The notes under the pieces: model-generated | Databases searched by the model: none | What the model saw: the letters and a program-made list of their open reading frames with translations, nothing else | Told to the model about the DNA's origin: nothing | Translations under genes and position numbers: made by a program | Source: Acidobacteriota bacterium | Lineage (GTDB): Bacteria > Acidobacteriota > Terriglobia > Versatilivoradales > Versatilivoraceae | Assembly: GCA_028875135.1 (NCBI GenBank) | Contig: JAPPFQ010000728.1 | Coordinates: forward strand, 1-10,225 | Direction of reading: 5' to 3' | Length of the DNA stretch: 10,225 nt | In this document: positions 5,833 through 10,225 of the stretch, piece by piece | Layout: each line of letters starts with the position of its first letter | Numbering within the stretch: position 1 is the first letter of the stretch

Positions 5833-8800
5833 TCATTGCAGGTTGGCCCCCTGCAGGTAGGCGATCAGGTCGGCCATCTGCCGGGGGGTGATGCCGTCCT
5901 CGAATCCGTCGGGCATCAGGGACACGCTGGAGGCCCGCACCTCGGCGACGGCGGCCTTCAGCAGGGTGAGATCCTCGGCCTCGGGACGCCGCAGGGTCAG
6001 GCTGTTGGTGGTCTCGTTGACGATGAGTCCGTCCAGCAGCCGTCCGTCCCGGGTTTCCACCAGGTAGTTGGTGTAGGCGCTTTCGATGACCTGGCCGGGG
6101 TTAAGAATGGACTGCAGCAGCTCGACCCGGGTGTCGCTGCTCACCCCCGACAGCGCCGGACCGATCCGGGGTCCGCTCTCGGGCAGATGGCAGGTCTTGC
6201 AGTGCTCCCGGAAGACGGCCTTGCCCGCCTCGGCGCTGCCTGTCTGCTCCAGCACCCGCAGGTACGCCCGCACCGCCTTTTCACGGTCCCTGCCGGCCTC
6301 TCCCAGCATCTCGGCGGCGCGGGCTGCAACCCCGGCGTCGGGGTGGCTGAGCAGCTTTTCCTTGCGGGCCCAATCCAGGGCGCCCACCTCGATGGCCCCG
6401 GACTCCAGCGCCTCCAGCAGCAGCCCCAGGCGCTCCTTGCGGTCGAGCAGCAGATCCAGCACCTGGAAGCGAGCCCGCACCGGATAGGCTTTCCAGTGCC
6501 GCACCAGCAGTCGGCCGGCCGCGCTCCCCCGGAAGGAATCCAGGGTCTCCAAGGTCGCCTTCAGCAGCGTCGGGTCCAGCGGAGCGGCCAGCAGCCGGTC
6601 GAAGACGGGGGCCGCCTGCAGGAAGGCGTGGTTGCCCAGAGCGTAAATGGCCAGTTCCCGCCGGTTGGCCGTCAGCGACGGATCCAGGGCATCCCGGCCG
6701 GCGCGGGGAAACAGCCGGGGCATCCTGAACTGCACCACCATGGCCCGGGCCGCCTGGTGGGCCTCACTGGAGCCGGCCGCCATCAGCCTTCGGGTGATCC
6801 TCTGGGCGCCGCGAATCTGCCTGCGGGGAACCCCGGCCATTTTCTGCCCGCGGGTCAGGCCCCGGGCGGCAGCCGTCAGCCACTCCTCTTTCCTGAACAG
6901 GCGGTCCCTGGAGACCCTCGCCAGCAGAGCCTCGATTTCCGAGGACCGGTTGCGCGCGCCGATCACCGAGGCCAGTTGGGTAAAGAAGGGGATGGTTTCG
7001 GAGTCGTCCCGAGCCAGCCAGTCCCCAGAGGTCAGCAGACTTTCCAGCATGGCGCCGGAGGAGCCTGCCTCCGAGCTCAGCACGGCCATACGAAACCAGA
7101 GATCTCCGGAGTGGTCGCGGGCCAGCCCGGCCAGCGCCCGGATCACCCCGGGACCTGAGAACTCGCCCAGGCTCAGAGCCAACTGAAAGCGAACCCGAAG
7201 CGAGGGATCCTCCACCATGCGGAGCAGCCTTCCGTCCAGTTCCGGAAAAGGCTCGCTCAAGCGCACGGCGTGCACCCGCACCTCCGGATGGGAATCTTCC
7301 AGCGCCGACTGCAAATGGGCCGCCTCCAACGCCGCAAGCCCTTCCAGGACGTTCAGCGCGTGCAGTCGGGCCTGGGGAGAGGCGTGGCTTGCAACCATGG
7401 CCGCCAGACCGGGAACCACCGACCGGTCCTGCCGTTCCACCAGCAGGCGATGAGCGGTGAGACGCCACCAGATGTTCCGGTGGGCAAGACGGGCGAGAAG
7501 CTGCTCGGAATCCTCGCTTGCCAGTCTTACCTGGGTTGCCATCCGGGGCGGCGCCGTTCGCGGTACGATCCGGTAGATCCTCCCCATGCGGTCGCCGCTG
7601 TAGAAGTCGATGTCCTCCTTGAGGAATTCCGGCACCGATTCGGGCGTCTCGATGAACTCCCGGTACATGTCCAGCATGTAGAGAGCCCCGTCCGGCCCGT
7701 TGGCGAAGTTGCAGGGCCGGAACCAGACGTCGGTCGAGGCCAGAAACTCCCGGTCGGACTCGCCGGGAGCGCGCCCGGCCAGGTAGCTGACCCCGTCGGG
7801 CCGGATCAGGTCGCGGTGCACCAGGTTGGCGCTGACGTCGCCGGTGAAGAGGTTGCCGCGGTAAGCTTCCGGGAACAGGTCTCCCCCGTAGATGGTGCCT
7901 CCGGCGGCCCCGCTGAAATAGCCTCCGGCGTGCTCCACCCGGTCCAGCTTGTTGTCCTCATAGCGCTGCTGCCGCATGCGGGTGCGCACCCGGCGCCAGC
8001 GCTGGGGTCGGGTGAGCGGGAAGATGCGAACCAGCGGCTGGCCGTGGTCGGAGATGTCCAGAGCCGGCTTCCCGGCAACCAGGAAGGGGTTGCGCCGCAG
8101 GTAGCGCCAGGGGAACACCACGTGGCGGACGTGGGTGGTGTTGGAGGTGATGAAGCGGTTCCCCCAGTCGTCCATGGCGATGCCGAACTGGCCCGGACCG
8201 GAAGAGGGCTCGAACAGGTTCCGGTCCAGGCGAAAGCGGAAGTCGGCCCCCTGCACCGAGACGGGAGGTGCGTCGGGCCGGCGGCTGAAGGTGATCTCTC
8301 CCGTGCGGCCGTTGTTGGAGGCATAGATCCAGTTGTCCACGGAAAAGCGGAGGTTGGTGATGCGGGCCTCGGGGTCGACCAGGGCGAAGCCGGTGAAGAG
8401 AACCTCGCGACTGTCGGCGCGACCGTCACCGTTGGTGTCCTTCAGGTAGATGATGTCGGGGGCGGCCGTGACCAGCAGGCGGCCCTTCCAGGGGAGCACG
8501 CTGGTGACCTGCTGCAAGCGGTCGGCGAAAATGCGGGACCGGTCCGGGCGACCGTCCCCATCGGTGTCCTCCAGCAGACGGATTCGGCTTCTGGGCTGTT
8601 GACCGGGCTCCGGATCGTAGGGGAGATCCAGCATTTCAGCCACAAAGAGGCGTCCCCGGGCGTCAAAGGCCATCTCGACCGGGTCCACCACGTCCGGCTC
8701 GGAGGCAAACAACTCCACCCGGAAGCCGGGATGAATCCGCATGCTTTGCAGCGACTCCTGCGGAGACCGGGGCGCCGCATCCTGGTGGCGGGCACAGGCC

Positions 8801-8874
8801 GGCAGGAGCAGCAGGAACACACCCGGCAACCAGATCGATCTCAGAGGGCGTCCCCCGCAGGTTGAAATATTCAT
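5833..8874 (-). CDS. Membrane-bound dehydrogenase-HEAT-cytochrome c lipoprotein (PVC/Acidobacteria type)
   Basis: This 1013-residue periplasmic oxidoreductase has four visible parts. Residues 1-27 are a lipoprotein signal ending in LPAC (Cys27). Residues about 45-440 form the propeller-like membrane-bound dehydrogenase domain known from Pirellula and Verrucomicrobium proteins, with Ca-loop-like DTDGDGRPD (103-111) and DTNGDGRAD (146-154), then GPDGALYMLDMYREFIE (393-409) and GDRMGRIYRIVP (427-438). Residues about 450-870 are alpha-helical HEAT-like repeats. Residues 879-1013 are the matching heme-binding domain, with CKTCH at 892-896 and probable axial Met987 in SLMPDG. Such proteins are thought to oxidise sugars or alcohols and pass electrons to cytochrome c, but the substrates are largely unproven. 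The ATG at 8874 lacks a clear ribosome site; I kept it because the signal peptide begins there. The stop is 296 bp before the hydrolase gene on the same strand. Confidence 0.9.
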   Translation of the reverse strand: MNISTCGGRPLRSIWLPGVFLLLLPACARHQDAAPRSPQESLQSMRIHPGFRVELFASEPDVVDPVEMAFDARGRLFVAEMLDLPYDPEPGQQPRSRIRLLEDTDGDGRPDRSRIFADRLQQVTSVLPWKGRLLVTAAPDIIYLKDTNGDGRADSREVLFTGFALVDPEARITNLRFSVDNWIYASNNGRTGEITFSRRPDAPPVSVQGADFRFRLDRNLFEPSSGPGQFGIAMDDWGNRFITSNTTHVRHVVFPWRYLRRNPFLVAGKPALDISDHGQPLVRIFPLTRPQRWRRVRTRMRQQRYEDNKLDRVEHAGGYFSGAAGGTIYGGDLFPEAYRGNLFTGDVSANLVHRDLIRPDGVSYLAGRAPGESDREFLASTDVWFRPCNFANGPDGALYMLDMYREFIETPESVPEFLKEDIDFYSGDRMGRIYRIVPRTAPPRMATQVRLASEDSEQLLARLAHRNIWWRLTAHRLLVERQDRSVVPGLAAMVASHASPQARLHALNVLEGLAALEAAHLQSALEDSHPEVRVHAVRLSEPFPELDGRLLRMVEDPSLRVRFQLALSLGEFSGPGVIRALAGLARDHSGDLWFRMAVLSSEAGSSGAMLESLLTSGDWLARDDSETIPFFTQLASVIGARNRSSEIEALLARVSRDRLFRKEEWLTAAARGLTRGQKMAGVPRRQIRGAQRITRRLMAAGSSEAHQAARAMVVQFRMPRLFPRAGRDALDPSLTANRRELAIYALGNHAFLQAAPVFDRLLAAPLDPTLLKATLETLDSFRGSAAGRLLVRHWKAYPVRARFQVLDLLLDRKERLGLLLEALESGAIEVGALDWARKEKLLSHPDAGVAARAAEMLGEAGRDREKAVRAYLRVLEQTGSAEAGKAVFREHCKTCHLPESGPRIGPALSGVSSDTRVELLQSILNPGQVIESAYTNYLVETRDGRLLDGLIVNETTNSLTLRRPEAEDLTLLKAAVAEVRASSVSLMPDGFEDGITPRQMADLIAYLQGANLQ

Positions 8875-8955
8875 GGGAGCTTTGGTGGCGCCCGGGGCCG
8901 GTAGACAGGCCGGGCGGGGACGGGTTGGAGGTGGACGGCTTCGGCCTGCGTCGGC

Positions 8956-8975
8956 CGGACTTCAGGAAAGCTTCA
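8956..8975. repeat. Left copy of a 20-bp direct repeat flanking the HEPN-MNT pair
   Basis: CGGACTTCAGGAAAGCTTCA differs at one base from the copy at 9869-9888, and the last 16 bases are identical. The spacing between copies is 913 bp. On the minus strand this copy still reads Leu-Lys-Leu-Ser-stop, the same C-terminus as the amidohydrolase, but the sequence beyond no longer matches that gene. It lies in the 151-bp gap (8875-9025) before the dehydrogenase start, where I see no other convincing signal. Confidence 0.7.
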
Positions 8976-9025
8976 AGAACCCTTGGGGCAGGAGGCTAGC
9001 TGAAACCGTCGGTCGTTGTTTGGCC

Positions 9026-9385
9026 TCACCGCTCATATACCCAAACGACTTCGGCAGCCAGGGTCCGGCGCCATCTTCCCTTCGGATCCAGAGCTTCCCA
9101 CTCCGGCAGCGTGTAGACCAGTACATCGGCCGGCACGGGCAGTTCGTCCGCCGGCCATTGACTCGCCCGCCGTTCGAACGGGGTCGAGGAACGACGGACC
9201 AGCACCAGCACATCCAGGTCGCTGCCCACCCCCCAATCTCCCCGAGCGTAGGAGCCGAAGTACCCGATTCGCAAGACCTCGGTGCGGCGCTCGGCGGTCT
9301 GTCCGGCCCAGTCCCGTATCGCCCGGTCCACCGCCGGTCTATCGGGCCATTTGATCAGTGACGAAGTCGATGATTTCACGGGCAT
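9026..9385 (-). CDS. MNT-type minimal nucleotidyltransferase (antitoxin-like partner of HEPN)
   Basis: This is a 119-residue small nucleotidyltransferase. It carries the full catalytic signature: GSYARGD (44-50), then GSDLD with Asp56 and Asp58, and a third acidic residue, Asp87, in PVPADVLVY. In characterised HEPN-MNT pairs the MNT protein AMPylates the HEPN toxin and silences it; the intact motif permits that here, though nothing proves it. The start is uncertain. The ATG at 9385 has GAGG nine bases upstream and overlaps the HEPN gene by 47 bp; it keeps the WPDRPAVDRAIRDWA helix, which I believe belongs to the family. A GTG at 9331, just after the HEPN stop, would give 101 residues and has no ribosome site. 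Overlap with the HEPN gene implies translational coupling. The upstream HEPN gene is its obvious partner. Confidence 0.8.
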   Translation of the reverse strand: MPVKSSTSSLIKWPDRPAVDRAIRDWAGQTAERRTEVLRIGYFGSYARGDWGVGSDLDVLVLVRRSSTPFERRASQWPADELPVPADVLVYTLPEWEALDPKGRWRRTLAAEVVWVYER

Positions 9386-9755
9386 AGCCAATAGCCTCAG
9401 TGCTCTGCAACTTGCCGTAGTGATGGAAGGGCGCTCCCTCCGAGTGACTGTTGGGATACCTGGCTGGAATGTAGAAGCTGTCCAGAACGCGGCCCTTGTC
9501 GACCAATTGGTCGCCTGCCTTGAACCGTTCAGGCAGTTCCCGAAGCAGACGTGCGACCACGTGTCCCCAGGCCTCCTGGCCGGCCGCCAGGTGCAAGGCC
9601 TTGACTGCCTTTTCCGCGGCTTGCTGCGCGGCGAAACAGGCCCACTCGTGCCGGTCCGCCTGAAGGGAATCTTCGGCCTGTTCCAAGTCACGGCAGGCCT
9701 GCGCCAACCAGTCTTTCGCCCGATTAGATCCTGGCAATGAAGCCGCCCATTCCAA
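9339..9755 (-). CDS. HEPN-domain protein (toxin-like partner of MNT)
   Basis: This 138-residue, largely alpha-helical protein has the usual order of small HEPN proteins: RAKDWLAQACRDLEQAEDSL (12-31), the highly typical EWACFAAQQAAEKAVKAL (37-54), AWGHVVARLL (62-71) and FYIPARYPNSHSEGAPFHHY (94-113). HEPN toxins of this class are usually RNases with an R-x4-6-H motif. Arg99-YPNS-His104 fits that spacing, but I cannot tell whether it is the catalytic pair. The frame begins at a TTG codon (9755) with only a weak GAG nine bases upstream; a second TTG at 9737 is equally possible, so the N-terminus may be six residues shorter. It overlaps or abuts the nucleotidyltransferase gene, the usual two-gene module. 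The 119 bp upstream are AT-richer than their surroundings. Confidence 0.8.
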   Translation of the reverse strand: MEWAASLPGSNRAKDWLAQACRDLEQAEDSLQADRHEWACFAAQQAAEKAVKALHLAAGQEAWGHVVARLLRELPERFKAGDQLVDKGRVLDSFYIPARYPNSHSEGAPFHHYGKLQSTEAIGYAREIIDFVTDQMAR

Positions 9756-9771
9756 GTGATGAACTCAAATT

Positions 9772-9777
9772 ACTATA
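9772..9777 (-). promoter_or_regulatory. Possible -10 box for the HEPN-MNT operon
   Basis: On the minus strand TATAGT stands 16 bases before the TTG start, in an AT-rich patch (about 9757-9815) that contrasts with the GC-rich genes around it. No good -35 hexamer lies 16-18 bases upstream, and the distance to the start would leave almost no leader, so this is only a candidate. Confidence 0.25.
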
Positions 9778-9868
9778 CCGGTTTTCTTTAGCGCCCAGTA
9801 TCTCTGCCAATATCTACCCCACGAGGTGATGCTCGACTGCAGGCGCCGGCATCCCCAAATGCATCCTT

Positions 9869-9888
9869 CGGCCTTCAGGAAAGCTTCA
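9869..9888. repeat. Right copy of the 20-bp direct repeat, at the 3' end of the amidohydrolase gene
   Basis: CGGCCTTCAGGAAAGCTTCA covers the last four codons and the stop of the amidohydrolase plus about eight bases beyond. Its near-identical partner lies at 8956-8975. An arrangement with one copy forming a gene end and the other a stranded copy past inserted genes is known for genomic islands, but no recombinase is present between the copies. Confidence 0.7.
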
Positions 9889-10225
9889 GCAAACGCGCCG
9901 CGTTCTCGTAGAAGATCTTGCGCGCCGCGCCCGGGTTGGGCGCCAGCCGCCGCACGGCCGCCAGCCCCTTGAATCCGACGCATCCGTCTCCCTCGCCCAG
10001 GGTGTCGGGGCAGTCGCTGGCCCAGAGCAGCCGGTCCTGATGGCGATCCAGGAAGCCGCGGGCATGGTCTTCGTCCCGCAACAGCGAGTTCAGGCCGGAG
10101 TTGGCCGAGAGGTCCCCATACATGTTGGGATAGTCGGAAAGCAGCCGGTCGCTGATGCCGCCCCGGGTGACCGGAGTCCTGGGATAGAGAGTCTGCTGGT
10201 CGTGGTGCAGGTCGATGTTGCCCCA
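9875..10225 (-). CDS. C-terminal part of an amidohydrolase_2 (TIM-barrel metal hydrolase), 5' end off the window
   Basis: The frame is open to the right edge, giving the last 116 residues of a longer protein. It begins WGNIDLHHDQQTLYP and contains DYPNMYGDLSANSG, then RLLWASDCPDT and a final KIFYENAARLLKLS. This is the typical end of amidohydrolase_2 proteins: a strand after the PNMYGDLSA segment, a conserved metal-site Asp in the SDC motif, and a closing helix with an NAARLL signature. Relatives hydrolyse or decarboxylate small ring or ester compounds; no substrate can be assigned. An internal ATG at 10123 is unlikely to be the start because the domain continues upstream. It is the most upstream member of the minus-strand series. 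Without the HEPN-MNT pair, its stop would lie about 87 bp from the dehydrogenase ATG. Confidence 0.85.
   Translation of the reverse strand, partial: WGNIDLHHDQQTLYPRTPVTRGGISDRLLSDYPNMYGDLSANSGLNSLLRDEDHARGFLDRHQDRLLWASDCPDTLGEGDGCVGFKGLAAVRRLAPNPGAARKIFYENAARLLKLS

Noticed and set aside
5794..8865. Very long plus-strand open frames (454 and 531 residues) opposite the dehydrogenase gene
   Set aside because: They are Gly/Val/Gln/Arg-rich with no domain pattern, lie antisense to a gene with clear motifs along its whole length, and are the usual result of high GC at third codon positions.
8890..8915. GC hairpin GCCC-GG-GGCC / GGCC-GGGC as a terminator for the HEPN-MNT operon
   Set aside because: It is short, bulged and GC-only, with no T-run on the minus strand; such pairings are common at this base composition.
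8962..9213. 83-residue minus-strand frame ending in FLKLS, like the amidohydrolase
   Set aside because: Only the last few codons match, through the direct repeat; upstream it is a shadow of the nucleotidyltransferase gene, so I treat it as a repeat copy and not a gene remnant of any length.

Overview
The window is GC-rich, densely coded DNA from a Gram-negative-type bacterium. Outer-membrane, lipoprotein and Tat export signals are all present. The mix of a TonB receptor with a carboxypeptidase-regulatory-like N-terminus, a Planctomycetes/Verrucomicrobia/Acidobacteria-style dehydrogenase-HEAT-cytochrome c lipoprotein, a Tat-exported xylose-isomerase-like TIM barrel and a lipoprotein alpha/beta hydrolase suggests Acidobacteriota (Bryobacterales/Solibacter-like). 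This is an inference from gene families; the window has no phylogenetic marker gene.

Left to right: the 3' end of an unrecognised gene (2-307, +), a 758-residue TonB-dependent receptor (382-2658, +), a strongly folded 200-base intergenic stretch (2675-2878) and a small EutQ/DUF861-type cupin (2881-3246, +). The strand then switches. Read from the right edge on the minus strand come the end of a metal-dependent amidohydrolase (9875-10225), a HEPN-MNT toxin-antitoxin-type pair (HEPN 9339-9755, nucleotidyltransferase 9026-9385), the 1013-residue dehydrogenase/cytochrome c lipoprotein (5833-8874), a lipoprotein alpha/beta hydrolase (4364-5536) and a Tat-exported sugar isomerase/epimerase-like protein (3305-4195). 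The cupin and isomerase genes converge.

The minus-strand catabolic genes (amidohydrolase, periplasmic dehydrogenase with cytochrome c, esterase-like hydrolase, isomerase-like TIM barrel), together with the outer-membrane receptor, look like an envelope-located set for oxidising and trimming an unknown organic or carbohydrate-like substrate. The substrate cannot be named from the sequence.

Three non-coding observations stand out. (1) The receptor-cupin gap folds into successive long hairpins. The last one buries the cupin Shine-Dalgarno sequence and competes with an upstream hairpin, an arrangement typical of a translational switch. (2) The HEPN-MNT pair lies between two near-identical 20-bp direct repeats 913 bp apart. 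One of them is the exact 3' end of the amidohydrolase gene, so the module may be an insertion at that gene end. (3) The gaps around the hydrolase gene hold palindromic and short-period repeats unrelated to coding.
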